NCBI RefSeq assembly: GCF_014651635.1
Contig: NZ_BMXG01000007.1
Location: 143,960-207,959 of the forward strand
Direction: 5' to 3'
Origin: Cerasicoccus arenae
Lineage (GTDB): Bacteria > Verrucomicrobiota > Verrucomicrobiia > Opitutales > Cerasicoccaceae
Length of the DNA: 64,000 nt
Shown: one piece after another, positions 18,571 through 28,262 of the stretch
Layout: each line of letters begins with the position of its first letter
Position numbering within the stretch: the stretch's first letter is position 1
Program-made: the position numbers and the translations under genes
The notes under the pieces: model-generated
Seen by the model: only the letters and a program-made list of their open reading frames with translations
Database searches by the model: none
Told to the model about the DNA's origin: nothing

Positions 18571-20625
18571 ATGTTCATTCCAGTCTATAAAAACACCCCT
18601 CAAGGTCGCGCCATGGTTCGCACGGGCATGGGAGGCATCAAAGTCTCCTTCTCCGGGATCCTTTATTTCACCGTTCTCCACCGCCTTGAGGTCATGGACA
18701 TCTCGATCAAACGCGTCCGCGTTGATCGCCGTGGCAAGGAAGGCCTTATTTGCCGAGATAACATTCGGGCCGATATCACCGTCGACTTCTTTGTCCGGAT
18801 CAATGACACGATCGAAGACGTTCGCCAAGTCGCCACCACGATTGGTTGCGAACGCGCCAGCGACCTCGATAAGATTCGTGAACTCTTTGACGCCAAGTTC
18901 TCCGAAGCGCTCAAGACTGTCGGCAAGCAGTTCGACTTTGAAGAGCTCTACATCGAGCGCGAAAAATTCCGCGATGAAATAAAGAAGGTCATCGGTGTAG
19001 ATCTCAATGGTTACGTGCTCGATGACGCCGCCATCGATTATCTCGAGCAAACGGCGCTAACCGAGCTCAACCCAGATAACATTCTCGACGCTGAAGGTAT
19101 CAAGAAGATCACCGATCGCACCTCCCGCGAAAAGATCCTCGCCAATCAAATCGACCAAGATCGTATCAAAACGATCACCAAACAGAACGTCGAGGCCCGT
19201 GAGGCCGTCCTGGAACTGGAAAAACAACTCGCCGAAGCCGAGCAAAAGCAGAAGCGCGAAGTTGCCGTCATCACCTCTCGCGAAGAAGCAGAAGCGGCCC
19301 GCGTCCATGAGGAACAGCGTCTGCGCGCCGAAACGGCCCGTATTGCAACCGAGGAAGAACTAGCTATAGCCGAGGAGAATAAGCTCCGCCAAATCATCGT
19401 GGCGGAAAAATCTAAACAACGCACGGAAGCCATTGAAACCGAGCGTGTAGAGCGTGATCGTCAATTGGAAGTCGTTGAGCGCGATAAGGTTACTTCCCTC
19501 GCCGACATCGAAAAAGACAAGGCCATTGAAAAAGAAAAACGCGAAATACAAGAAGTCATCAAAGAGCGCGTGATGGTCGAAAAAACCGTCGTTGTAGAGC
19601 AGGAAAAAATCAAAGATACTGAGGCCTTTGCGGGTGCCGATCGTGCGAAAAAAGTCGCAATTACCCAAGCAGAACAACGCGCCGAAGAGCAACTCGTCGA
19701 AAAGGTTAAAACTGCCCAAGCCAGCAAGGAAGCCGAACAACTCAAGGCAGATGAACTGTATTACCATGAAGTTCGTAAGGCAGAATCCTCCAAGAAATCC
19801 ATTGAGCTGAAGGCCGAGGAAACCGTAATTTCTGCCGAAGCGCATGAAACTGCAGCCGGTCGCGAAGCTGCAGCCAAAAAGACCCTCGCCGAGGGTGTTA
19901 CCGCTGAATCTGCCGCAGAAGGTCTTGGCCATGCGAAAGTCTTGGAAGCGAAAGCAAGCGCGTTTCAAAAACAAGGCGAAGCCGAGGCCTCCGTTGCCGA
20001 ACTTAAATTTCTGGCTGAAGCCAAGGGCATCAGCGAGAAGGGTGCAGCCAACGCTAGTGCCGATGAAAAGAAGTTCTTGGCCGAAGCCGAAGGTATCCAC
20101 AAGAAGGCCGATGCTATGAAAGTCTTCAACGAAGCCGGAAAAGAACACGAAGAATTCAAGCTACGTCTGCAAAAAGACAAAGAAATCGAACTCGCAGAAA
20201 TCGCCATCAACGAGAAGATCGCCGAGTATCAGGCACACGTCCTCGGCGAAGCACTCAAGAACACCAAGGTCGACATCGTCGGTGGCAGCACAGACTTCTA
20301 TGACCGTGTCGTAGGTGCCGTTACTCGCGGTAAATCCATCGATCGCTTGATCGATAACTCCCATGCCCTGACCGACGTCAAGGACACCTTTTTCAATGGT
20401 GACCCTGAATACTTCAAGACCAAGCTGAAGGCATGGACCGAGCAGTTCAACATATCGACAGAAGACATCAAAAATCTCTCTGTCGCTGCCCTTCTCTCCC
20501 GCATTGCTGATAAGGCCGATGGCAACGATAAGAAGGAAGCCAACGACCTGCTGTCACTCGCTGAAAAATACGGTATTAGCAGTAAGAAGGCTGGCGAATT
20601 CTTCGACACGCTGATCAGAAACTGA
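18571..20625 (+). CDS. Flotillin/YqiK-family SPFH protein lacking its membrane anchor
   Basis: 684 residues. Residues ~10-190 form the SPFH domain (RAMVRTGMGGIKVSFSG, DNIRADITVDFFVRI, NPDNILDAEGIKKIT). Residues ~190-530 are a long charged coiled coil rich in Glu/Ala/Lys, and the end has the flotillin C-terminal block (VDIVGGSTDFYDRVV, RGKSIDRLIDNSHAL). E. coli YqiK and most bacterial flotillins have a hydrophobic N-terminus; here the protein starts directly with MFIPVYKNTPQGRAMV and no membrane segment is visible. The anchor may come from the small SPFH protein just upstream. Flotillins form ring- or cage-like membrane scaffolds. Confidence 0.88.
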   Translation: MFIPVYKNTPQGRAMVRTGMGGIKVSFSGILYFTVLHRLEVMDISIKRVRVDRRGKEGLICRDNIRADITVDFFVRINDTIEDVRQVATTIGCERASDLDKIRELFDAKFSEALKTVGKQFDFEELYIEREKFRDEIKKVIGVDLNGYVLDDAAIDYLEQTALTELNPDNILDAEGIKKITDRTSREKILANQIDQDRIKTITKQNVEAREAVLELEKQLAEAEQKQKREVAVITSREEAEAARVHEEQRLRAETARIATEEELAIAEENKLRQIIVAEKSKQRTEAIETERVERDRQLEVVERDKVTSLADIEKDKAIEKEKREIQEVIKERVMVEKTVVVEQEKIKDTEAFAGADRAKKVAITQAEQRAEEQLVEKVKTAQASKEAEQLKADELYYHEVRKAESSKKSIELKAEETVISAEAHETAAGREAAAKKTLAEGVTAESAAEGLGHAKVLEAKASAFQKQGEAEASVAELKFLAEAKGISEKGAANASADEKKFLAEAEGIHKKADAMKVFNEAGKEHEEFKLRLQKDKEIELAEIAINEKIAEYQAHVLGEALKNTKVDIVGGSTDFYDRVVGAVTRGKSIDRLIDNSHALTDVKDTFFNGDPEYFKTKLKAWTEQFNISTEDIKNLSVAALLSRIADKADGNDKKEANDLLSLAEKYGISSKKAGEFFDTLIRN

Positions 20626-20643
20626 TCACTAGAATCTAGCAGG

Positions 20644-20674
20644 CCTTAGTCGCTTAAAGATACAGCGACTAGGG
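20644..20674 (+). other. Intercistronic hairpin between flotillin and AAA ATPase genes
   Basis: An 11-base stem (20644-20654 with 20664-20674, one G-U pair) with a 9-base loop fills the 80-base gap. No T run follows, so it is more likely a processing or stability hairpin that sets the ratio of the two proteins than a full terminator. Confidence 0.55.
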
Positions 20675-20705
20675 GCTATGGATAAAGACTAGGAACATCA
20701 TAGCT

Positions 20706-23700
20706 ATGGCTGATACAGCAACCGACACCCCCGCACCTGCCTCGGCACCCAAGCTCGAAGGTGGTGCCTATGAGGTCATCAGACAGCGTCTGGACACCCA
20801 GTCCGCCGAGCTACTCAAGCGGCTACAGACTCTCAACATCAATCGGCAATCCGTTTTCGGCGCGATCGAAAACAAGCTCATCGCCACTGACCGCATAACC
20901 ACCGAGCATAACTGTACGCCTCGGGATATGGTTTCGCTGCCGGGTGGTCGTTTCTTGTTCGGTTACAACGTCAAACTCGGCCTAAAATCGCAGATGCAGA
21001 TCGGCGACGTCTTTGCGGCTTATCGCTTAGATGGCGAGGATCAAAGCTTCCACACAGAAGCTCTCGATATAATTAGCAATCAGGAGTTCCAAGAGGACTT
21101 CGCCTACCTTTATAAGTATTACAAGGCAACGAGCTTCGTGAAATTCCTCCTACGTGGTCACGAGTTCTACATGGCGTTTCGCATCAGCGATGACATTCGA
21201 GACATCAAGGTATTCAAGTGGCTCATCACTGATGACGGGCTAAACTATCTGGGGAATCGCTTCGACCCAGAATACACCTTCCCTCCGCAACATTCGTTTA
21301 CCTGGACACGCGCCCATCGTGAAATGCAGCGCAGCGGTCAGCATCCGCACATCTCCATCGAAGATAAGCTCTTTGTAGAAACAGTCGGCGGCGACCTCAC
21401 GATCAAAATTGAAGACAACACCACCTCTGGCGAAGGAATTTATTCCGAGCCCGTTGATCACGTTGATCAAACACTGGATGATGCTGATATTTTCTATGCC
21501 GTTGTCGGAGAACTAATACTGTTACGAATCCTTCCCTATCAGGAAAAAAAGACGCGCTATTTCATCTACAACAGCAAGGTGAAAGAGGTACGCCGCAGTG
21601 ATGCAATTGGCTCAAGTTGTGTCGCTCTCCCCGAAGAACAAGGCGTGATCTTCGCGAACGGCTATTACTTGCATAGTGGTGAGTGTAAACTGTTCGACAG
21701 CTCACACAGTAACATGTGGTTCGAGCGACTCGTGAAATCGCCCAATGGCGAGGACTTCCTGTTTTCTTTCTACGAACGGGTAACGGGCGAATACGTGCTG
21801 ATGAGCTACAATCTCATCCAGCAAACTGTCGGCACGCCAATCATCTGCCACGGCTTCACGATTTTTGACAACGGCGAGATGGTTTACTTCCGCGGTGGTG
21901 ACGAGGCGCAGAAACACCACTCACTGCAAATCTGGCAGACACCTTTCACCAACGATGACCTCCCCCCCACCGGCAAGGCAGATAGCTACCTGTTTAAAGT
22001 CGGTAACAAGGAAGTCGTCCGCAGTATGAGCGAATGCTATGAGGTTTACAATCTCCTACAAAAGGACGAAAGCTACACTGGACTCTATGTTGACCTTGTA
22101 AAGCTTAGCAGCGACATCCTCGATACGTATTTCTGGCTCAACAGCGATGAGGCCGCGAATATCAAGGAAACGCTATATACAATCAATCGCACCGCACAAA
22201 GCGCGATCGATGAGTTCGATAAGGTCCAGCGCATCCGTAAATCCACCAACGAGCAAACTGAAGCCGTTCAGGTGCGCGTGCGCAAAGTCACCACCGAAGT
22301 CAGTAGCACAAAGCCGGACGATATCATTGGCTTCGTCCGTAGTTTGGCAGACTTGCGCACATTGCGCGGTGAGATAATCGGCCTGCGTGACCTGCGCTAC
22401 GCTAACATTCCTCTCAGCGAGGAGCTGGAGAACAAAGTCCGAGCCCTCTCGGATCAGGTCGCACAGCAGGCAGTAGAATTCCTCCTGCTCGATGAAGCGC
22501 TCGACCCGTATCGGAATGCTGTTGAAGAGCAAGCTACTGCGATCGAGCAAATTGAAAAGGTCACTCAGGCCAATGAAATCAGCGAAAAGCTTGACGCAGC
22601 TGGTGCTGAGTTAGAGCTGCTCATTGAAATTGTTGGTAACCTCAAGATTGAAGATGCAACGCAAACCACGCGCATCATCGACTCGATTTCCAACATTTAC
22701 TCCCGCCTGAACCAGGTCCGTAACGATTTAAAGGCGCGGCGCAAAGAGCTCATGCTGGTCGAAGGTGCCGCTCAGTTCAATGCCCAGCTCAAGCTACTCA
22801 ACCAAGCGGTTGCTAATTATCTGGACCTCTGCGAAACGCCTAAGCAGTGCGATGATTACCTGACCAAGCTCATGGTACAGCTCGAGGAACTTGAAGGCCG
22901 CTATGCAGACTTCGACGAATATCTCGACCAGCTGACGACAAAGCGTGACGAACTCTATAATGCTTTTGAAACAAAGAAAATGTCGCTTCAGGAGTCGCGT
23001 AACCGACAGACGACTCGTCTGCTCACCAGCGCAAAGCGTATCCTGACTGGCATTGAAAATCGTGCTAAGGGCCTCAAGGAAATCACAGACATCAACGGCT
23101 ATTTCGCAAGCGACCTCATGGTCGAAAAAGTCCGCGACATCGCTGATGAACTGGGAAAAATCGGCGAAAACCTCAAGGGCGACGACATCCTTGGCCAGCT
23201 CAAAACCGTTCAAAGTGATGCCATTCGACAACTCAAAGATAAGCAAGAACTCTTTGTCGACGGCGAGGACATTATCCGCTTTGGCCAGCACAGTTTCAGT
23301 GTTAATACGCAAGAGCTAGCGCTGACCACCGTCCAGCGAGAAGGCGGTATTTACTTCCACCTCTCAGGCACACAGTTTTTCGATCCGATTAAAGATGAGG
23401 TGCTGCTCGACACACGATCCGTGTGGGAAATGGAGGCCATCAGTGAAAGTCGTGTGGTCTACAGAGGTGAATATCTAGCCTATCAATTACTCAGGCATTT
23501 CGACGCCAAAAATAAGGCGGAAAATTCCGATCTCAACATTTCATCAAGTGACTACCAAGCGTTGGATGACAAAGCACGGCTAGAGTTTGTCCAACGTTTC
23601 ATGGCCCCTCGCTATCAGGAGGGCTACATGAAGGGGGTGCATGACGAGGACGCGTTTCGCATACTCGACGCCCTACTGGCCATCCACAGCACTGTCGGCC

Positions 23701-26132
23701 TTCTGCGTTACTCACCTGATGCCCGCGCCTGTGGCCTCGTATACTGGCAGCACTTTATCGGCCGCACTCCCGATAACGATTTACTATCGGCTAAGGTCGA
23801 CGCTTTTGGCGAAATGCTTCGCCTCTTTCCCCAGCACCGCACTCAACAGGGTTATGTCAACGAATTGCACAAGCGCATCACTACATTTTGCGAAGACTCA
23901 GGTCTTTGTGACGCGAAACTGGCTGAAGATGCCGCCGAGTATCTCTTTCATGAGTTAATCGACGCCGAGTCCTTTACCGTTTCACTTGAGGCCGCCTCAT
24001 TGGCGGAAAGCTTCCACCACGAACTCGTATCCAAACGCTTCACCGACAAGCTTGAAAAGGCACGCGCCGCCATGCGCGGTAATGCCCCGGGTGAATTCCA
24101 AGTCCTCCGAGACTGGATACGCGGCTACGCATTGGCGCAGAACATGCCCGAGAATCAATTTGAGTATCTCGACGAAGCTGCCGCGCACCTACTACGTGGT
24201 CCAATTGAAAAGCGCCACGTTGTTGATGTCCCGATCGAAACAGAGATCACTGGCCTACGTGGAGATCACGACGTCGTCCAAGGCAAGGTCATCTACCTAC
24301 ATTACAATAAGTTCCTCGCCAAGATGCGGGAGCATGAGCGCGAAGTCGTACCGCTCTACCGCCGTTTCCAAGAGCGTAAGGCCGAGCTCGTCGATGTCAT
24401 GCGCGAAGACTTACGCCTTAACGAGCTTAAGCCTCGAGTGATGAGCGCCTTTGTCCGCAACCAACTTCTGGACAAAGTATATCTGCCGATGATCGGCGAC
24501 AATCTTGCCAAACAAATCGGCACGGCAGGTGGCGACGCCCGTACCGACCGCATGGGCATGCTACTGCTCATCTCCCCCCCCGGCTACGGCAAGACCACGC
24601 TCATGGAGTATATCGCAAACCGGTTGGGCATTACTTTCGTCAAGGTCAACGGACCTGCGATCGGACATCACGTCACCAGTCTCGACCCCGAAGATGCGCC
24701 CAACAAGGCTGCGGCGGAGGAAGTCGAAAAACTCAATCTCGCCTTCGAAATGGGCGACAACGTGATGATTTATCTGGATGACATTCAGCACTGTAATCCA
24801 GAGCTGCTGCAAAAGTTCATTTCTCTTTGCGATGCCCAGCGTAAAATCGAAGGCGTTTACAAAGGCAAAGCGCGGACTTACGATTTAAAGGGCCGTAAAG
24901 TGGCTGTCGTTATGGCGGGCAATCCGTACACCGAAACGGGTGGCAAATTTCAGATCCCGGACATGCTCGCCAACCGCGCCGACACCTACAACCTCGGCGA
25001 CATCATTGGCGGGCATCATACCGCTTTTGAAGATAGCTATCTGGAGAATTCGCTGACCTCTAACACCGCGCTTCGTCCGTTATCCAATCGAAGCCGTACT
25101 GACGTCTATGCAGTCATTAAAATTGCGAAGACGGGCATTCGAGAAGGCGTCGAATTTGAGGGTAGCTATTCGGGCGAAGAAGTCGAAGAAATGGTAGGCG
25201 TCATGAAAAAGATGATGCGCGTCCGCGACACAATTCTCCGGGTCAATCTGGCTTATATTAAGAGCGCAGCGCAAGCTGACGATTTCCGCACAGAACCTCC
25301 GTTCAAGCTCCAAGGCTCTTACCGTAACATGAACCGAATTGCGGAAAAGCTACTGCCAATAATGAGCGACAGCGAAGTCGAATCGCTGATCGATGACCAC
25401 TACGAAAATGAAGCCCAAACCCTCACCCAGGGTGCTGAAGCGAATTTGCTCAAGTTCCGTCAACTTGAGGGCAAAATCACTCCCCCCGAACTCGAACGCT
25501 GGGAGGAGATTAAAAAACGCTTTACGAAGAACAAGATACTTGGTGGTGCAAACAGCGACCCAGTCAACAAAGTCGTCAGCCAGTTGGCAGACAACAACAC
25601 GGCACTCAGCGAAGGTTTATCTGCACTGGGCGAGCGCCTCGCAGCAATGCGTCAGCCCGTTACCTTCGACGGAAGCACCTTGGATAAGATTCGTGCCCTA
25701 TTCCCGAACCCTCCAGAACCCAAGCCGCTTCAACTCGACGAATCAACTTTAGCCAAACTCAGTGAACTCTTGCCCAAACGCTCGGAACAGCCACCTACCC
25801 TAGCCTTGTCTGACGAGGCAGCCACACTGCTCAACAAACTCGTCAACAGTCTCGAAAAATCCGCTAAACCCAAATCAACACCAAAACCGCAAGCTGACTC
25901 GGCGACTATCTATGCAGAAGCCATCGAAAAGTTGGGAGAGAAATTGGCAGCCCGCCCCAGCGTTGTCCTACCAAAGCTTTCATTAGACGAAAGAACGGAT
26001 AGCACCCTTGATCAAATCCTTGAGGCCTTCCATGTGCTCTTCCGCCACACCGGTATCGAACCGCAGGCCCAACGAGATACTCCGCCGAAAAAAACGCGCC
26101 CGAAGAAACCTCTGGCCGATGATTCGCTTTGA
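20706..26132 (+). CDS. Giant AAA ATPase of the DNA repair ATPase (DUF3686-like) family
   Basis: 1808 residues. The N-terminal half is a predicted beta-rich region (residues ~60-480) with repeats of short strands, then a long helical/coiled-coil section (~480-880). A middle domain is followed by one AAA module: Walker A PPGYGKTT at ~1291-1298, Walker B YLDDIQHCNPELLQKF around 1356-1370 (DD 1358-1359), sensor-like VAVVMAGNPYTETG, and a lid region with SYRNMNRIAEKLLPIM. The last ~170 residues are low-complexity with a basic tail. Proteins of this size and order are annotated as DNA repair ATPases without experimental proof. Its position after the flotillin suggests a membrane-scaffold partner. 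No nuclease motif was seen. Confidence 0.8.
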   Translation: MADTATDTPAPASAPKLEGGAYEVIRQRLDTQSAELLKRLQTLNINRQSVFGAIENKLIATDRITTEHNCTPRDMVSLPGGRFLFGYNVKLGLKSQMQIGDVFAAYRLDGEDQSFHTEALDIISNQEFQEDFAYLYKYYKATSFVKFLLRGHEFYMAFRISDDIRDIKVFKWLITDDGLNYLGNRFDPEYTFPPQHSFTWTRAHREMQRSGQHPHISIEDKLFVETVGGDLTIKIEDNTTSGEGIYSEPVDHVDQTLDDADIFYAVVGELILLRILPYQEKKTRYFIYNSKVKEVRRSDAIGSSCVALPEEQGVIFANGYYLHSGECKLFDSSHSNMWFERLVKSPNGEDFLFSFYERVTGEYVLMSYNLIQQTVGTPIICHGFTIFDNGEMVYFRGGDEAQKHHSLQIWQTPFTNDDLPPTGKADSYLFKVGNKEVVRSMSECYEVYNLLQKDESYTGLYVDLVKLSSDILDTYFWLNSDEAANIKETLYTINRTAQSAIDEFDKVQRIRKSTNEQTEAVQVRVRKVTTEVSSTKPDDIIGFVRSLADLRTLRGEIIGLRDLRYANIPLSEELENKVRALSDQVAQQAVEFLLLDEALDPYRNAVEEQATAIEQIEKVTQANEISEKLDAAGAELELLIEIVGNLKIEDATQTTRIIDSISNIYSRLNQVRNDLKARRKELMLVEGAAQFNAQLKLLNQAVANYLDLCETPKQCDDYLTKLMVQLEELEGRYADFDEYLDQLTTKRDELYNAFETKKMSLQESRNRQTTRLLTSAKRILTGIENRAKGLKEITDINGYFASDLMVEKVRDIADELGKIGENLKGDDILGQLKTVQSDAIRQLKDKQELFVDGEDIIRFGQHSFSVNTQELALTTVQREGGIYFHLSGTQFFDPIKDEVLLDTRSVWEMEAISESRVVYRGEYLAYQLLRHFDAKNKAENSDLNISSSDYQALDDKARLEFVQRFMAPRYQEGYMKGVHDEDAFRILDALLAIHSTVGLLRYSPDARACGLVYWQHFIGRTPDNDLLSAKVDAFGEMLRLFPQHRTQQGYVNELHKRITTFCEDSGLCDAKLAEDAAEYLFHELIDAESFTVSLEAASLAESFHHELVSKRFTDKLEKARAAMRGNAPGEFQVLRDWIRGYALAQNMPENQFEYLDEAAAHLLRGPIEKRHVVDVPIETEITGLRGDHDVVQGKVIYLHYNKFLAKMREHEREVVPLYRRFQERKAELVDVMREDLRLNELKPRVMSAFVRNQLLDKVYLPMIGDNLAKQIGTAGGDARTDRMGMLLLISPPGYGKTTLMEYIANRLGITFVKVNGPAIGHHVTSLDPEDAPNKAAAEEVEKLNLAFEMGDNVMIYLDDIQHCNPELLQKFISLCDAQRKIEGVYKGKARTYDLKGRKVAVVMAGNPYTETGGKFQIPDMLANRADTYNLGDIIGGHHTAFEDSYLENSLTSNTALRPLSNRSRTDVYAVIKIAKTGIREGVEFEGSYSGEEVEEMVGVMKKMMRVRDTILRVNLAYIKSAAQADDFRTEPPFKLQGSYRNMNRIAEKLLPIMSDSEVESLIDDHYENEAQTLTQGAEANLLKFRQLEGKITPPELERWEEIKKRFTKNKILGGANSDPVNKVVSQLADNNTALSEGLSALGERLAAMRQPVTFDGSTLDKIRALFPNPPEPKPLQLDESTLAKLSELLPKRSEQPPTLALSDEAATLLNKLVNSLEKSAKPKSTPKPQADSATIYAEAIEKLGEKLAARPSVVLPKLSLDERTDSTLDQILEAFHVLFRHTGIEPQAQRDTPPKKTRPKKPLADDSL

Positions 26133-26187
26133 AGCCAGGTAGATATATCAACTAGCCACCCTCATTGGAGCAAGAGGCCACTTATAG

Positions 26188-27807
26188 CTACGCGCCTGCG
26201 GCTTCCTCCTCAATACGGGCGATGTATTCGCTAACATTACAAGTCAGCAAACGGCTACCGCTAGGGCTGATTTCTAACACTTTGTTGACCACCGGATCGA
26301 GGAAATCTCGGTCGTGACTAACGATGAGCATGGTGCCACTAAAAAGGGTGATTGCTTCCTGCAGCACTTCTTTACTGCGAAGGTCCAAGTGATTCGTCGG
26401 TTCGTCGAGAATAATGCAGTTAGCTGGCCGCATTAGCATCTTCGCCAGAGCAACGCGATTACGCTCTCCCCCTGAAAGCACACTGATGGACTTCTGCTGC
26501 GCCTGGCCACTAAAGAGTAGTGCGCCGAGAGCAGCACGAGGGTTCGCATTGGGGTTTCCATCCACAGCGCTTTCAGCCTCCTCTTGGACGGTGTTATTTG
26601 GATTCAATTCTTCGGCTTGCTGCTGGGCGAAATATCCGATGACAGTATTTACACCTTTGTCGATTTCGCCGGAATCAACTGGCTCAACTCCCGCGAGAAT
26701 ACGAGCCAACGTGGATTTACCCGCGCCGTTGACACCAACCACTGCGATGCGGTCACCACGATCAATCCGGAGACTCAAGCCCTTGAAAACCTGAATATCC
26801 CCATAGGATTTATAAATGTCCTTAATTTCCACCACCTTCTGGCTTGCTGGCGGTGGCTCGGGGAAACGGAAATAAATTTTCCGCTCCTCACGATCCACTT
26901 CGACACGCTCGATCTTATCAAGTTGCTTAATACGGCTCTGCACCATGCTCGCCTTCTTCTGATTCGCACGGAAGCGGTTGATGAATTCCTTCTGGCGTGC
27001 AATATCCTTAGACTGATTGTCGGCCTTTTTGCGCTGCGTAGCCAATCGCGCGGCGCTCTCCTTTAAGTAAAAGCTGTAGTTGCCGGAATAGGTGTTAAGG
27101 TTACCAAATTTAAGCTCATAGGTCGCATTGGTCACGGCATTCAGAAATGCCTTATCGTGGGAGATAACCATGAGCGACCCGTGATAGCCTTGCAGATACT
27201 TCTCTAGCCAGTTCTGAGAAATAATGTCCAAGTGATTCGTCGGCTCGTCCAAAAGCAAGAGTGAAGGCTTTTTCAAAAGGAGTTTAGCCAAGGCAATGCG
27301 CATTTGCCAACCGCCGGAAAATTCCTCGGTCTGACGGCCCATATCACTCATTGAGAAGCCAAGACCTTGTAGAATACGCTCGATCTGAGACTTTATTTTT
27401 GCCGGTTCAGCATCTTCCAGTTGTTGCTCCCACTCACCAATCGTGTCAATAAGCTCATAGTACGCTGGGTCATCAGTATCCAGCTCGTACATTTGTTCGG
27501 AGGCGGCATCGATTTTTTCCTGTAGCTGTAGTATGTCCGCAAAGGCGGTTTCCACCTCTTCAAACAAAGTTTTGCCACGTGCTTCAATGCCATCCTGGGG
27601 CAGATAGCCCAGCGTCACGTATGAATGCTTCTCAATAGCCCCGCTGTCATACTCTGCCAAGCCAAGGAGCACCTTAATTAAGGTAGATTTACCTGAACCA
27701 TTCACCCCAATTAACGCGATACGATCGCGTGGGCCGATGGTGGCATTAATTTCGCTGAAAATAGCTTTTTCGCCATAGGCGAGGCTGAGGTCGTTGATAA
27801 CTATCAT
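26188..27807 (-). CDS. ABC-F family ATPase (translation factor type)
   Basis: 539 residues, two ABC ATPase domains and no membrane segments, as in ABC-F proteins that act on the ribosome. Domain 1: Walker A GVNGSGKSTLIK, signature EEFSGGWQMRIALAK, Walker B LLLLDEPTNHLD. The linker (~240-310) is basic and helical (RQKEFINRFRANQKKASMVQSRIK in two pieces). Domain 2: Walker A GVNGAGKSTLARI, signature VLSGGERNRVALAK, Walker B CIILDEPTNHLD. It is closest in outline to the YbiT/Uup side of the family; the exact subfamily is uncertain. Convergent with the AAA gene. Confidence 0.93.
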   Translation of the reverse strand: MIVINDLSLAYGEKAIFSEINATIGPRDRIALIGVNGSGKSTLIKVLLGLAEYDSGAIEKHSYVTLGYLPQDGIEARGKTLFEEVETAFADILQLQEKIDAASEQMYELDTDDPAYYELIDTIGEWEQQLEDAEPAKIKSQIERILQGLGFSMSDMGRQTEEFSGGWQMRIALAKLLLKKPSLLLLDEPTNHLDIISQNWLEKYLQGYHGSLMVISHDKAFLNAVTNATYELKFGNLNTYSGNYSFYLKESAARLATQRKKADNQSKDIARQKEFINRFRANQKKASMVQSRIKQLDKIERVEVDREERKIYFRFPEPPPASQKVVEIKDIYKSYGDIQVFKGLSLRIDRGDRIAVVGVNGAGKSTLARILAGVEPVDSGEIDKGVNTVIGYFAQQQAEELNPNNTVQEEAESAVDGNPNANPRAALGALLFSGQAQQKSISVLSGGERNRVALAKMLMRPANCIILDEPTNHLDLRSKEVLQEAITLFSGTMLIVSHDRDFLDPVVNKVLEISPSGSRLLTCNVSEYIARIEEEAAGA

Positions 27808-28187
27808 GATGCTTCCTATGAATACGGAGCAAGTAGATTGCCATTCAGTGTGAATCTGGCCAGTACAGAATTTAGTCTAGATACGGTAATTTAAAAAAGC
27901 TTAGTCTTTAATCTCACAGTTCAAGCCCCCCCCTCGATCTGGAAAGCAATTTGAGCATGCCGTTTGCCTTACTACGTAATTACCCCTATGACCGTCCCAG
28001 CACGAACCCGCCGTTATTCAGTTTTTTGAAGCGATTTGACGTGTCTCAAAAACTTAAAGGAATGCCGTAACACGCCTTATTTACGATGCATAATTGAAAT
28101 TGGCCCATCTACTGCAATTTAGGCAGAAAAAAATCAAAACTTTCCCTTGCCAAGCGAAAAGTCAGCGGCATACTCCACCAACTTTGA
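27808..28187. other. Intergenic region upstream of tRNA-Asn
   Basis: 380 bases without an open frame that looks coding. It must hold the promoters for the divergent ABC-F gene and the tRNA, but no strong -35/-10 pair stands out. An 8-base C run lies at 27926-27933. Confidence 0.5.
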
Positions 28188-28262
28188 TGCCCGGTAGCTC
28201 AGCGGTAGAGCAGGTGGCTGTTAACCACTTTGTCGCTGGTTCGATCCCAGCCCGGGCAGCCA
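28188..28262 (+). tRNA. tRNA-Asn (anticodon GTT) with encoded CCA
   Basis: 75 bases folding as a full cloverleaf: acceptor TGCCCGG/CCGGGCA, D arm GCTC/GAGC, anticodon stem GGTGG/CCACT with loop CTGTTAA (anticodon GTT), T arm GCTGG TTCGATC CCAGC, discriminator G and an encoded CCA. The 3' half is the integration target of the decayed element that follows. Confidence 0.97.

Noticed and set aside
19360..20148. 262-residue open frame antisense to the flotillin coiled coil
   Set aside because: It is a shadow of the repetitive GAA/AAG/GCC codons of the coiled coil. Its Phe/Leu/Gly-rich composition is what the complement of that sequence gives.
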